Part shown: positions 1-12,289 of the stretch, piece after piece
Layout of the letters: every line of letters begins with the position of its first letter
Numbering within the stretch: position 1 is the first letter of the stretch
NCBI RefSeq assembly: GCF_036850765.1
Contig: NC_089490.1
Coordinates: 386,274,558 to 386,338,557, forward strand
Origin: Saccopteryx bilineata
Taxonomy: Eukaryota; Chordata; Mammalia; Chiroptera; Emballonuridae
Reading direction: 5' to 3'
DNA: 64,000 nt
Made by a program: the position numbers and the translations under genes
The notes under the pieces: model-generated
Databases searched by the model: none
The model's input: only the letters and a program-made list of their open reading frames with translations
What the model was told of the DNA's origin: nothing

Positions 1-1420
1 CACCAATCATTACCTATGCAGTATCCACATTCCTATTCTTCCTTTCTTGATTAATAACTCTATATCACATAAAATAGCAATGTGCCAGATTCTATGGCAC
101 ATTGAGGTGGCCCTTTCCTGGCCGTTAACATAATAAGTTTTTAAAAAGAAGACAAAAGCATTTGGATTGTTTCTACTGATTTTTATTTTCCTTTTTCCCT
201 ATCCCCTCTCCTGTCTGCAGTATGAGTATGATACTAAGATAAAGAGCTATTTTGTGACCTTAAGAATGGGCACACAACACAATCAACAGTTCAAATAATA
301 TGGAAATATTTACCTGAAACCTTTGTACTCTTATTAAGCAATGTCACCCTATTAAATTAATTTTCTAAATAATTTTTTAATAGAATAAAAACAACACCAC
401 AGATATGGCAGAGTGAACAGAGAAAGGAGCCTGAGTCCTTGACAACACAAGGAATGACTGAATCGACCCAGGCATTTTTGATAAGCAGGTGAAATAAATC
501 CTCATGTGATGAAACTACTGTTATTTGGGATTGTGATGGCACACAGTCAAAAGTAAATCCTAATAGTCCAGACCCCAGAACGGAAAGGCCCAATAAGCCA
601 ATAAGAAAGCTTTTCCAGCAGCTAAAAACAATCACTGCAAGGTGATGTGCAGCAGAGCTGGAAATATGGGAATCAGAACTTCTTGTCAATTCTTTAGGAT
701 AAATTAGAAGCCTCCAAAGGGTACCGAGGTGAGTTCCTCCCCTTTCCAAATTGTGACTTTGTGCCCTTGAGTGGCTGAAAGAGACATCATGCCCATGCTT
801 GTGTGTGGGAGAGCCCTGAATGAAAGCATCTGGCCACACACTGACACAGCACGTTTCATGCAGACAGTCTCTCTAAAAACAAAACAAACAAACAAGTCAA
901 TAAACTATAAGAAAGGTCAATATTTGAGTATTGGCAAATCTCTTATTTACTATGTAATCTCCGTGTCTTAACTTCCTAATCAAGAAGTTAGAACAAGCTG
1001 ACCTAACTCAGGATGATGTTTAAAGAAGATAATTTTACAGCCCTAAACAAAGCTGCACTATCCCCCAAGGCGCCACTGCATCAGAGTAGTTGTCTCCCAA
1101 AAGGGATATAGGAAGTGTCTTCGGATTTTTTTTTATTTATAAGTTAGCTTTTTTTTTTTCTTTCATTCAATCAAACTTTATTAATCAGGATTCTAGGCAA
1201 AAAAACTGGGGACACAAAGGAAAAAAAAGCACATAGGCTGCCTTCAAGGAGTTAGCTCACTCTCCGAGGAAACTAAAAGGATACTAGATCAAAAAGACCA
1301 GCAGAGCAGGCTAGTGACAAGAACTCCGCATATGGTGAAGTTCACATGCTAGAAATTTTCTTATTTTAAAGCCGTACATTTTACTTTAATTTCCAGATGA
1401 CTCCAGTCTGAAAAGGAAAC
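1..1420. other. Unique AT-rich sequence, no gene seen
   Basis: No recognisable coding region. A 160-codon reverse-strand open frame at 357-839 has no domain, no biased composition and no regulatory context, so I treat it as chance. Positions about 1165-1265 resemble the degenerate tail of an L2/MIR-type repeat (a 'ggggacaca...ccttcaaggagtt' pattern). A T-run lies near 1150. Confidence 0.5.
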
Positions 1421-2300
1421 ACTATTATTTTTATTGAAATAAAATTGCCGTACAATATCCTATTAGCATCAGGTGTACATCATAGTGATTTCATGCTTAT
1501 ATAAGTTACGAAATAAGCACCACAGTAAGACTAGTCACCCTCTGTCACATACAAAGTTATTACAATATTGACTATATTCTCCATGCTATACATTACATTG
1601 CCATGAGTCAATTTATTTTATAACTAGAAGTTTGCAAATCTTTCCCCCTTCACCTATTTTTCCCAACCCTAACCCCTCCCCATCTGTTAACTATCAGTTT
1701 GTTTCCTTTATCCATGAGTTTGTTTCAGTTTTGTTTTGTTTGTTCATTTGTTTTATTTTTTAAACTCTACATATAATTAAATCATATGGTATTTGTATTT
1801 TGTGACTTATTTCACTTAGTACAATACCTCTAGCTCCATACATGTTGTCCCAAATAGCAAGATTTCATTCTTTTTTATAAGTAATATTCCATTAAATATA
1901 CAGTTCATGCACATGCATATATACACACATGTATGCAACTGCATCTTCTTTATCCATTCATCTCTAAATGGACACTTAGGTTGCTTCCATTTCTTGACTA
2001 CCATGAATATTGCTGCAATAGCATAGGTTTCCATGTATCTCCTTGAATTAGTGGTTTCATTTTCTTCAGATAAATAACCAGAAGTGAAAGTACTGACTCA
2101 TATGGTAGTTCTGTTTTGATTCTTTTTTAAGAACCACCATACTGTTTTCCATAGAGCTGCTGTAATTTACATTTTTACCAACAGTGTACATGGGTTCCTT
2201 TTCTCCACATCTTTGCCAATATTTGTTTATTTGGGGGGGGGTATTTTTGCTTTTTGATAATAGCCCTTGTAACAGGTGTGAAGTGGTATCTCATCACTCA
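1421..2300 (-). mobile_element. L1 3' end, minus-strand half of a 5'-inverted L1
   Basis: Read on the minus strand this is the last part of L1 ORF2 and its 3'UTR. It contains the usual late-ORF2 landmarks: the gagataccacttcacacctg region, the small-gap primer motif with cccaaat, and the camp-site 'tggaatattact' region. It is diverged and has many stops, so it is an old copy. The adjacent plus-strand block at 2311-2712 is the immediately upstream part of the same ORF2 in the opposite orientation. The two blocks are therefore one insertion with a 5' inversion. Confidence 0.75.
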
Positions 2301-2310
2301 ATCACTCATT

Positions 2311-2712
2311 CAAGTTTTGACTTGAATATAAGAGCTGAAATCATAAAACTCCCAGAAGAAAACATAGGTAATAAGCTCTTTGACATCAATCTCAGCAATA
2401 GTTTCTTGGACTAGTCTCCTCAGGCAAGGACAACAAAAGCAAAAAAGGAACAAATGGAATTTATCAAATTAAAAAGCTTCGCACAGCACAGGAAACCATC
2501 AACAAAATCAGAGAAGATATTTGCAAATCATACATCTGATAGGAGGTAATATCCAAAATTTATAAACTACTGCCACAACTTCATATCAAAAAGACAAATA
2601 ACCCAATTAACAATATGCAGACGATGTGAATAGACGTTTTTTCAAAGAAGACATACAGATGGCCAACAGGAACATGAAAAGATTCTCAACCGCACTAATT
2701 ATCAGAAACACA
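2311..2712 (+). mobile_element. L1 ORF2 fragment, inverted 5' half
   Basis: The plus strand encodes degenerate L1 ORF2 sequence, running from the 'ataaaactcccagaagaaaa' region to the 'ctaattatcagaaa' region. The next stretch of ORF2 in a normal L1 starts exactly where the minus-strand block ends, near 2300. This fits twin priming during L1 target-primed reverse transcription. Several stops and indels make it non-coding. Confidence 0.75.
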
Positions 2713-3617
2713 ATTTTTGATATGCAGTAAACAGCGAGATAATTTTCCAATTTTCTACTGCTGGACATTTACTTGTTTCCCTCCAGAGCAGTCTGTTTGC
2801 CACAGACTGTACAACATAGCTACAGTAAGGTTGGGAGTAGGGTGCAAGGAGAGAAGGATGTAGAATTAAAAACCTGGGAACATTTTACTTCATACCATCA
2901 GCCATTGATCTTAGCATAAGCCAAAGTGACCAGGGGACATCCTTCATGTAAACTGCTCTCCCAAACTACAGAAAAAAATGCTGCTTAAAAGCAGGAAAGA
3001 ACCCACCATTCTGATTGGCCAATATATGCCACTTGTCCTAAGAATACAGTATTTGAATCCTCGATGACCAGAAATACAGATTAACTACCAATGCCTGTTT
3101 TTAAAACAGGGCATGTAGTGATTCTACACAGGCCTCTTCAGTCCTTAGATTGTGGGTATGTAAAAAGAAAGAGTTAGAACTAAGTTGCTCTCCTTTGGAT
3201 GATAACAGCATATCATCATGACTTCTCTCCCCATTGAGTCCTTGTTGATGTTGCGATGATTGAGTCTGGCGATCTTCAGACCTCTAAAAAGGAAACCAAG
3301 GTCCTGACACCATGTGGTCATTAATGAGCTCATGGTGTTAGCAGTCAGCTAAGAGGGTTACTTACTGACCTGATTTCAGACGGGTACTGTCATTCTGTCT
3401 TCCCAAGAGAGTATTTATGTCATTGCAATGATATAAATTAATCCTGGTTTTTTTATTTTAGATAAGTCCAAAATGGAAGGCAGTGAAAGTCTAAACATTC
3501 ACCAGATGAGAGATAGTAATGAGTCACTAATATTGATCATAACCCTAGATGATCATAAAAGGAGACTAGACCAATTAAAATCCTTTGACAAAGAGAACAT
3601 GAGAAATGTCTGAATAA

Positions 3618-3620
<3 letters not shown>
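2713..3620. other. Unique sequence, no gene seen
   Basis: I see no repeat with clear boundaries and no open frame above about 60 codons worth reporting. Confidence 0.4.

Positions 3621-3621
<1 letters not shown>

Positions 3622-3670
<49 letters not shown>
3622..3670. repeat. (TA)n microsatellite
   Basis: About 24 uninterrupted TA units follow a short TG start. Such tracts are length-polymorphic and can extrude cruciforms. Confidence 0.95.
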
Positions 3671-3672
<2 letters not shown>

Positions 3673-4335
3673 CATGTGTCAAGTGTCTGTTTCCTGAATG
3701 GCAGTGTCACTTCCTGATATAGGAAGAGTGGATGGAGGAGGTAAAAATCAATATTCCTATTTTGGCTATATATGTTTGAGGTACTCCTTAGACAACCAAG
3801 TGAAGAATTCAGAATAGTTGCTAGATATATAAATCTAAAATCCCAACCTCACCCTCAAAAACAATGTCTGGGCTTTAAATGTCATCAGTAGATGGGTTGT
3901 ATTCAGAGTCATAAGCCAAGGTTAAGGTGTCATAAATAAATGAAGAGCTTCTTCCATTTTTAGAAGTCTAGTTAAAGAGGATGAGTCAGTAAAACAAGGC
4001 GATAAGGGGTGATGATCAGGTAATAGAACTAGATAAATTTTTCATTACAACAGCCTGGAAGACAGTGTCTAGTCAAAGAAAAAGTTCTCTATGTGTCAAA
4101 GGCTGCTGAGAGATCCTGTTAAGATGAGGACAAAGGTCATCATTGACTGGGGCACCACATCAGTCATTGGAGACCTGGATAAGAACAGTTTCAACGGAGT
4201 GAAAAAAAAAAAGTTCTTTAGTTAGGGAGAGAACTAATGTGAACAAGTAGAGAGAACTTGAACAACTAGCTCAAGAAGTTTTTCTGAGAAGGAGAACAGA
4301 GAGATAAGACTTGTGAAACCCACAAGAAATTGAAT
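3671..4335. other. Unique sequence, no gene seen
   Basis: AT-rich with an A-run at 4202-4212. No coding signal or recognisable repeat was found. Confidence 0.4.
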
Positions 4336-4339
4336 CAGA

Positions 4340-4800
4340 AAGCGATCTGATGGAGGATAGACACTCAGATAACTTAATCAATAAAGGAAGGAGAATTTAT
4401 TAAAACTGGCAAAGCACATGGAGATTGTAACTCCAAAACATGGCCTCCCCAGAGTAGATTTCCTTACAGGTTATATACATTCACAGTATCTAAGAAACGG
4501 GCATGTGATTTCTTTGTTTAAGGTTTCCCAGGACTCAAGGAGAGGGGAGGGAAAGTTTCAGCAAGAGGAAAGGGGTTTCCAGATCACTGGTCAGGGTTAT
4601 ATACAGATCCTGCTATTCTTGCTTTGTGTTGTAAGTGACTCTAAGCACCCATTGAGAGAACTATGGGATATAGTTAATTAATCACTGTCTGACTCAGTTA
4701 CCCCTGCTAGCTCCTTTGTATTCTTTTTATTTCTTCCTTCTAAGCCAAGAGGGGGCCTGACCCTCCTTCTTCATTCTCTAATTTGAGACTTCAGAATTTC
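4340..4800 (-). mobile_element. Possible 3' LTR/3' end of an endogenous retrovirus
   Basis: This block lies immediately downstream (minus-strand sense) of the env remnant at 4803-5640. On the minus strand it has a purine-rich stretch around 4707-4750, where a polypurine tract would be expected, and an AATAAA in the 4380-4405 region. I cannot define LTR ends or a second LTR, so the call rests mainly on position. Confidence 0.3.
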
Positions 4801-4802
4801 TT

Positions 4803-5640
4803 TTATATTGGCATCTCACATTCTTCATTTGATCCCAAGGGGAAGGCCTGATAGTGGTGGGTAAAGTATACATGGTCCATTGTTTGTTGCTGTACTGTGG
4901 CCTCTGTCATGTTCCTTATGCTATTCATTAATAGTGGCAACAAACACGAATCTATTAAGCAAATTCCTAGAAGTAGTAAGACTGCTCCTATTAGGGTTTT
5001 TAAACCCACCAAAGGCTGAGAACCATCCCCTAAAAAAGGCTACCAGTGTTCCATCTGTGCCAAACTTGCATGGGCACATGTGCTAGTTTTGTCATCTTCT
5101 TGACAAGGTCCTCAACTGCCTGGCTCTGGTCATCTATTTGCAGGCAACAATTAGTATGATTGAATTTCCCACACACTCCTCCTTCTGCTGCTAACAGATA
5201 ATCTAGTGCCACTCTGCTTTGGAAGATCATCTGAGTTTACTGATCATCATCAGAGTTTACTGATGTGCAAGGAGGAACAGGGCTCTCCCAGTCTCATTGG
5301 TAATGATTTCTAAAACTGCCTGCAATCAGATAAACTGGTTTAACATATAAATGGGGATTAGTACCCCCAAGAAAATGAGGGGTCTAGGGAAGATGTTTTA
5401 AAGCCCATATTGAAGCATACTTGAGTGCCAATGGCCATGATCTAGTAGAGTGGGGTAAGTTTTTGTTGCTAGAGAAGATGGAGTCATCACAGGGGCAAAA
5501 TTCTTTAGCATGTGGGAGGAGGCTGAATCAAAGCACAAGGGGAAGAAACAGCCTTAGACAAGAACATGGTCACTTCTTTCCTTGTGTTAGAAGGAAAGGC
5601 AGAATTTGTGGGTAGATGCAAGAGGTCAATAAGAGTTGCT
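4803..5640 (-). pseudogene. Endogenous retrovirus env remnant (TM subunit), broken
   Basis: Minus-strand pieces at 5030-5230 and 4803-5012, plus the short stretch between 5240 and 5340, line up in order as a retroviral envelope transmembrane subunit. The order is an N-terminal heptad-like helix near 5240-5310, then a CX6CC disulfide motif near 5140-5175, a C-terminal helix ending at about 5040, and a hydrophobic membrane anchor (Leu/Ile/Val-rich) near 4920-4990 with a short tail. CX6CC is the hallmark of Env proteins with covalently linked SU and TM, as in gammaretrovirus-like ERVs. In-frame stops and at least one frame change separate the pieces, so no intact Env is encoded. Sequence up to about 5640 may be the end of SU but is too decayed to prove. 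No gag or pol was recognised further upstream. Confidence 0.65.
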
Positions 5641-6390
5641 GTTGGGTTGATTTATTTTTATTTGATTGCCTTTTTTCCCCCTCTATGAAGTCTTAAGTGA
5701 AGGAAGGCATCAATGATAGAAGAGAGGGTATGAGAGATTTGAAGATAGAGAAGGAGTTAGAGAATATTGTTGCTGACTGGGTAAAAAACTAGGAAAGTAT
5801 ATTAAAATTAGCCAGTAGTGTTGAGTGTCCATTTAAGATGAGCAGTCATAAATTTTAAGTGAATGCATAAAGCATTGTGTGCAATTTTTCAAATCTTTGG
5901 CTGGTTGCAGAAGCTCGGAATGAGAAACTGTTCTTTTCTCAAACCCAGAAAGTGCTAACTTCCTTATATTTTCTCTAAATTGTTTGGAAATAAAAAAAGT
6001 TCTTTCTTTAGCTGGTCATGCTCTTCTCTTTACTTTATGATAGGCAGAGAAAAGGAACCACTTGGCCCTTTCCACATTCTTCCTGGATTATCTCCTTACC
6101 AAATCCACGAACTCCTTAGATATTCATTGCCTTCCGTGTGACCAAGGCAATAGTTTGACTTGTTGTTCTACCAATACATGACATTGGTCTCACTGTCTGC
6201 AGCCTCCAGCAGAATTCCCCGCCACTCTTCCAGTCTCCATGCCAGTCTTGTGTAGGGCCTTCAGGTCCCTGCCAGCTGCCACCCATCTCCAAAGCCAGTA
6301 CTCTGGGTTTTACACTTTTTGTTACAGCAGTGGTCTACTGCGAGGTATCAAAATTACATATTACTGTAAAAAAATACATATTACTGTAAA
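5641..6390. other. Unique sequence, no gene seen
   Basis: No retroviral pol, LTR or host exon could be recognised upstream of the env remnant. A short tandem duplication of 'acatattactgtaaaa' occurs at about 6354-6392. Confidence 0.4.
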
Positions 6391-6394
6391 ATAA

Positions 6395-6850
6395 ATTATC
6401 TCTTAAAACTTAGTGACTTACAACTATCTTATTATTGTCACAACTCTGTGAGTCAGGTAGTCAGGCAAAGCACAGTAGGGTTTATCTCTGCTCCGCATGA
6501 TATATGCTGGGGCTTGTCTATTCTAGATGGTCTCTTGTCCCACAGGTGTGGCCCCTGGGCTAGGATGGCTCAGGCATCCAAGCACTGGCTGCAACAGCTT
6601 GACCAGGGTCATTCATCTGAGTCATATTTCTGGATGTCAGCTGGGCTCCCTACTTCTCCATGTATTCTCAGACTCTCTTTGTGGTCTCCCCATATGAGCT
6701 CTGCAGAACTGTTGCTCAAGCCCCCCATGTATGCAAAAGTAGGAACTGCCTGGACCTCGTATGGCTTGGGCTTGAACGGCACAGTGCCACTTCCTCCACA
6801 TCTTATTAAGTAAAGCAGGTCACAAGGCCATCCAGATCTATATAAGTGCA
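6395..6850. repeat. Probable old interspersed repeat (LTR-like), family uncertain
   Basis: The segment starts with an 'acttagtgacttacaa...ttattattgtcacaactctgtgagtcagg' pattern and ends with a 'taagtaaagcaggtcacaaggcca' pattern. Both are typical of a widespread mammalian LTR-type repeat, but I cannot name it. A 121-codon plus-strand frame at 6448-6813 falls inside it and is best explained as repeat sequence. Confidence 0.4.
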
Positions 6851-9015
6851 TGAATACTGTGAGGCATAGTTCATTGGGGTCACCAAATTAACAGCTTATC
6901 CCATGTACTAACTGTCTGCATAAAGAGAGTGGAGCCTATTTCAATTTGTACCATGCCATGTTCCTTCGACTTCAATAATTTTATGTTCTTTAGCAATAAA
7001 AGGACCACTTCAATCTTGTCATTATTCTCTAACCACATTTGGCTTAATTTTTCTGTAAATCTCCTCGGTATAGTCAAGAACTGTCCTGTACCCCTTATCT
7101 CACTTTACATTATGGTACAGCTGCCTGACTTCTTGTCTGCTTTTCATTAGCTAAATTAAAAGCATCTCAAGAAAAGGGAAGTCTCACTCTCAACTCTTTA
7201 CTCCCCTACTCCCACTCCCTGAAAGTAGTAGTGCTTCTATTAATGTTCCTAGAATTGGTCTTAAAGAAGCTTGAAGTCTATAAAAGATCTATTGAAGGAA
7301 CAGGCACCAGGAAATAAAGATGACAGTCATTAAAGAGTTCCATTTTTTTAACCCACTTGTTCAATCATCACCGCGGCTACTACATATTTAACACCTTCTC
7401 CTCACAAGGCACCGTAAGCAGCATTACGAATCCTGTCAAGAATACTGAAGCTAAAGAGCAACATCTCTATGTGATAGATGCAGCAGTTGGAGCTCAGAGA
7501 GGTTATCTGACTTGCTGCTGTAAATTACAGATACCTGTGATTAAAACCCAGAGTTGTCTCATTGCAAAATCCACATTCTCTTCACCTCTCCACACTGACT
7601 GCATTGATTACAAGTCATCAGAAAAAGCAACTCTGTGCTTAGAGCCAACTTCATGGGCACATAACCCCACTCAGAGGAGGATGCATGCTTGGTTTAATGT
7701 TCTACAGTCACTGTTTTTGAAACTCTTAATAATCCATACACAAGAGGTCTTCCATTTTCATGTTTCACAGGCCCCACACATCATGTAGCTGGTCCTGTCT
7801 CTCTGCTCATATGGAAAACATTCTGGCAGGTTGTATTTACCCTTTTGTGTAACTAGGTTTGTCTCACAAATGTGGAGGCTGCTGCTTGTGCATGCAGAAT
7901 GGGTGCATGGCATGAGATTTTCTACTCAAAATCTACCCCCAAAATTCTCCCTCAAAATCAAGGTATTCGTTCCTTTAGGTTAGCAAATGACTACCCCCCC
8001 CCCTGCTATAAATGTATTAATAGTTGGATATTTCCTATGATCTCATTTCACACACCTTGAATATCCTTTTTATTTCTCTCCCAACCACATAGTTTCCAAA
8101 AGCACTCTTTTCATGCCGCTTAATACTGCTATGAGGACACCCTTTAATAAAAATTCCAAATCTATACTTGTAAGGAGGTAAACTATTGGGTGATTATTCA
8201 CAACGCAAAAGATTAGTCACCATGGATTTCTTTAAATGTACAATGAGAGTTCATTCCTTGTTCATAAGCCATTAACCACTTGAACATGATCGTGCAGGAA
8301 AACAGAGCAGAGGACTGGCTACTCCAGTCACTTATGTGGGGCAGCAGACCGCAGGGAAAGTGGGCTGGCATGAGGACAACAGTGAGTGGAGAATCCGGCA
8401 CACCTGCATAACTTGAAGCCTAATCTTAAAGATGGATTTGGAACCCAAATACAGGTGAATGCTAAGGCTTAAATAGGCATAACAGTAGGGTGTTATGCCC
8501 AAAAGAAAATTTTATAGAGTATTTAGTGGATTATCTAGTGATGTGAAACATTAACTTAATGGACTAAACAATGGAAATGTGAGTCTGAGATGACTGTATA
8601 TGAACAATTAGATCCCTTCCTGGGTTGCCCATGCTCAGGCAAGATTCATCACCTCCTGGTGATAGGCTGATGTTGCACCCCAGTCATGGGAGAAGCTCTG
8701 AATTCTACGGTAGCAGCCTTCATTTTCAGTGGCTTTTAGGGTTGGCTCCTGATTCAAAAGTATATAAGACAAGTTGGTCCAGGTCATTAGTTTTGAATGA
8801 TGCATGGCAGAGTATTATTCTCCCATAGCAGTCTCCTGTGACATAAAGTTCAGTACCTGTGCAAGAGACAACCATATCAGGGGCAGAATGGCCCCCAATA
8901 CCCATACAGGAAGCAAACCAGAATCCTCCCCATCTCCAGACTAACTTAAGTAAGAGGGAACAAGGAGATCATCTGCAGATTGCAAATTCTATAATACCTG
9001 CTTAAATTCTTTCAT
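6851..9015. other. Unique sequence with possible MIR core near 7470-7570
   Basis: A 'gagctcagagaggttatctgacttgctgc' type core around 7490-7520 resembles MIR. The 143-codon frame at 7357-7788 overlaps it and has no recognisable domain. Nothing else is supported. Confidence 0.4.
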
Positions 9016-9019
9016 AGGT

Positions 9020-9475
9020 TTCCCAGTGCACTGGATTAGGATTCATTCTCATTATTGTGTCCCGTTTTACCTGGCCTACCCTGCCCAGTCTCATCTTCTC
9101 CCATTCTCCCCCTCACCCACTCTAGCCACACAAATCATCTTGATGTTTCTTGAATAGATCAAGCTTGGACCCACCATGTGGCATTTGTGCTTGCTGTTCC
9201 AGCTTCCACGTCCCCTCAGGCCCCAGATGTTTGCATGACTATTTCTTGTCATTTGGAGCTCAGATCAAATTCATCTCTTAAAGGGGATGCTCTCTGAAAA
9301 GGCATTGCTTATTTATTGGTACTTGATCATTGTCTGTCTCCTCCTGCCCCATCAAAAATCTAAGCTCCACGAGAAAAGAAACCTTACCTGTCATTTTTGA
9401 TATAAATCTCTATTTCCTAGAATAGCGCCCTGACACATAGAATGCAGCTAATAAATACTGAAAGAATAAATACAC
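9020..9475 (+). mobile_element. L2 LINE 3' end
   Basis: The order of landmarks matches the L2 3' region: a 'ttgctgttccag' block with coding remnants, 'ttcatctcttaaagg', a 'tctaagctccacgagaa' block, 'cctgacacatagaatgcag', and the terminal 'taataaatactgaaagaata' ending. The copy is ancient and well diverged. Confidence 0.7.
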
Positions 9476-10336
9476 GGGTATACTATCAATATTTAGTGGC
9501 CGCCTGTAGTCTGGATGCTGGAAATATGTGAAGAAGGTGGAGGCATGGCATTGTGAAGCCGAGTTGGGATGAGATGGAATGGAGAGAGAGGAAGGATACA
9601 GAGAAACAGAAGAAATACACCTCTAGCAAGGGCAAGATGCACTGTGAGGAGACCCTAGACTGGAAAGGCCTATCACCAGGAGTCACTTTAGAATCTGGTG
9701 GGTTCTGGTGGTGGAGCCCTACATAACTATTTGGACTAGATGCACAAATAGCCACATGGGTGGACATTACCAGATAATGCAGACCAAAATAAAAATAGGC
9801 AGAAAGCACATTTTATAAGATCACATACAAAAGTTCATACATTAAACACATTAGAATGGTTGTCTGTGAGGGGGGGAAGGACATGAGAATATGGAAAAAA
9901 AGATAAAAAGAAATGAATAAAGAAAAATGAAAGAGGCCTCATGTGGCCCAATGACAATGATGTTCCATGAAGTGGAAATCATGCCTAATTTAACCTTTTA
10001 TACCTGAAGAACAAAAGAAAACAGGAATTTTATCATCTGATTCAAGTCACTTTGTGCAGGAAGCTAAAACTAAGGCAGAACAGTATGAACTTGTTGAGGT
10101 AACTAAGTATTTTTGAACTTTCCCTGATTAACAGCTACTTTTGATTTATCCAGCATCTCAACCTAAATATGGGCTAAATATGGGCTAAATTAGAGCTGCT
10201 GATTTGAAGGGTGAGAGAAACAGACTCAAGAAGGTAAGCAATGGCTAAGAGGGCCATGGCCTATTCTCATCGAGATCCTAATAAACCACAGGAAAGAGAA
10301 TGGGAAAGTAGGAATGAGAGGAAAGTTGAATGGAAT
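9476..10336. other. Unique sequence, no gene seen
   Basis: A 107-codon reverse open frame at 9486-9809 has no recognisable domain. A short direct duplication 'atatgggctaa' occurs at about 10167-10190. Confidence 0.4.
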
Positions 10337-10337
10337 C

Positions 10338-10665
10338 TTTTTTCGTGTGTGTGACAGAGACAGAGAGAGACAGAGAGAGGGACAGATAAAGACAAACAGA
10401 CAGGAAGGGAGAGAGATGAGAAGCATCAATTCTTCAGTGCAGCACCTTAGTTGTTCATTGATTGCTTTCTCATATGTGTCTTGACCCAGGGGCTACAGCA
10501 GACCAAGTGACCCCTTGCTCAAGCCAGCGACCATGGGCTCAAGCTGGTCAGTCTGCACTCAAGCCAGATGAGCCCGCACTCAAGCTGGCGACCTCGGGGT
10601 TTCGAACCTGGGTCCTCCACATCCCAGTCCAACGCTCTATCCACTGCGCCACCTTCTGGTCAGGC
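10338..10665 (-). mobile_element. tRNA-derived bat SINE (GCCTGACC family, long form)
   Basis: On the minus strand it begins GCCTGACCAGAAGGTGGCGC and has a tRNA-like A box. An intact GGTTCGAAACCC B box and the 'gcttgagtg' internal repeats follow. It ends in a CT/GA-rich tail. The flanks share an imperfect target-site duplication: 'tgaatggaatcttt' on the left near 10327 and 'caaatggaaccttt' on the right near 10667. RNA polymerase III promoter boxes look largely preserved. Confidence 0.88.
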
Positions 10666-11030
10666 TCAAATGGAACCTTTTCAATTATGATGAAAGTCAT
10701 GGGTTTGAGGGAAAGTGGTGTGCATTAAAAGCCTTTTATTTTTCAGGCTCAAGCCTGATATTAGATTTATAACATTCATTGAGTCAACTAATATTTACTG
10801 AACACATGTTAAATACCAGGCTTTCCTCAAGTCCCTGGGGACACAGAAGTGAACAAAAGAGTCTAGCTCATTTTTGTGGCTACATAAATAACAAGACACA
10901 AACCAGTTATTAAAAATCAGAGATAACTGCCATGCAAAAAAAAAAAAAAAAATGTCAACGGGTGATGTCAGAGAAGGTGACTAAATGACTTCTTAAGTTT
11001 GGGTGCTTAAGGAGGCACAATGATTAAATA
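10666..11030. other. Unique sequence with L2-like tail fragment
   Basis: Positions about 10775-10865 follow the 'caactaatatttactgaacacatgttaaataccagg...cctggggacacag' pattern of L2/MIR-related tails. A (A)17 run lies at about 10936-10952. Confidence 0.45.
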
Positions 11031-11034
11031 TTAG

Positions 11035-11215
11035 TTTTTAGTATTTGTTTAGCTCCATATCCCAGCTCTGTCACTTCTTCACTGTGACCTTGAGTAAGTT
11101 ACTTTCTGGTGCCTCAGTCTCCTCATTTTCTAAAATGTGGGTAATGATTTAACCCACCTCATAAGGTTGAGATGAAGATTAAATAAGTTAGTGCGCATAC
11201 AATGCTAAACTGGAG
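11035..11215 (+). repeat. MIR SINE fragment
   Basis: MIR-type core: 'cccagctctgtcacttcttcactgtgacc', then 'gagtaagttactt', 'cctcagtctcctcat' and 'aaaatgtgggtaatgat'. Ancient mammalian tRNA-derived SINE. Confidence 0.75.
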
Positions 11216-11390
11216 GAAGAAGGAAAAAACTAGGGAATTCAGAACATGATGGGCAAGGGGAAAGTGGCAGGTAATGATGTCACAAAGGTAAGCAGTGACC
11301 GGATAGCAGGATAAGGATTAATCTAGGGTGAGGAGCTGGGGTTTTATTCTAAATTTTGTGAGAAACTACCGCAGAGTTATCAGCAAGAAA
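11216..11390 (+). repeat. Old LINE fragment (L2-like)
   Basis: The pattern 'ggggttttattctaaattttgtgagaaactac' and the upstream spacing fit an ancient LINE (L2-type) fragment. Family uncertain. Confidence 0.35.
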
Positions 11391-11394
11391 GTAA

Positions 11395-11580
11395 CCCGAC
11401 TCATACAATAGCCTTATGAGAGGGGCAATGTTGTCTCCATTTCACCAACCGGGTCAGAGAGGTTTAGTGTGGTTCAAAAAATTTAACTGATGTCAAATAG
11501 TTATTGACTGGTGGAGCCAAAATTTGAACCCAACTCTATTGGGCTCTAGTCCTTCCCCTCACCAAGGCTCATACTTTATA
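11395..11580 (+). repeat. MIR SINE fragment
   Basis: Contains 'tctccatttcaccaac', 'ggtcagagaggttta', a 'tggtggagccaaaatttgaaccc' block and a 'gggctctagtcc' ending, which is the usual order of the 3' half of MIR. Confidence 0.7.
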
Positions 11581-12285
11581 CAAAGAGGATTCCTGGGCAG
11601 TTCCCTTCCTGCTACAACTGACTTCCCATTAGTGAAAATAACACTCTGCAAACATTTGTCTAGAATCAGCATGGTAGGCACTTAACTTTCTATGCTTTGC
11701 TCTGGAGTGTCTAGAGAGGAAAACCAAACTCAGCAGCCCAGGCGTTCTGGAAGATAAATTGGATAACATGTCAAACTGGCCTTCTCTGAGGAGTCCCGGC
11801 TTCCAGCAACATCACATATACTTTGATGTAACTGGTTGCTTACTAATTGTCACTGGACTTCCTGGGTGGGCCTGGCAGTCTTTCCTTTCTAATTGGCATG
11901 TTTGATTACTTGGGGCAGGAGAGAATATTTCCATTTCTGTGCTCTTCAGCCAACTTCAAAGGGAAAGGCAGGGAGAAAAGGAACAAGAGACAGAGGAGGC
12001 TAGAAAAGCTTCTCTTAGTGATTAAATGAGTCTGTCTTTACTCCCCAGTCTACCCCAGGCATTTGGAAGAATACACTGTTCTGTTTCGATGTATTATTTT
12101 TTTTCTTTAGCACTCTGAAGAACTGTTATCAGAGACTCCAAGGCAAAGGCTGAGGACTGGCACCAGCTCTTATAGATCTTCAAAGTTATTGAGCCGTAGT
12201 ACAGCTCTGCTCTCCACTACTACTCAGTAGATCTGTAAATCCATTTCAACTTTCCAGCAGTGAATGAGTACAATTAAGTTCATAA
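11581..12285. other. Unique sequence, no gene seen
   Basis: No repeat boundary and no coding signal recognised. Confidence 0.4.
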
Positions 12286-12289
12286 AACA

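Noticed and set aside
357..839. 160-codon reverse open frame
   Set aside because: No domain, no codon or compositional signal and no regulatory context; length is within chance for a 64-kb window.
6448..6813. 121-codon plus-strand frame
   Set aside because: Lies inside a probable old LTR-like repeat, and the translation looks like repeat sequence.
9486..9809. 107-codon reverse frame
   Set aside because: No domain or supporting signal.
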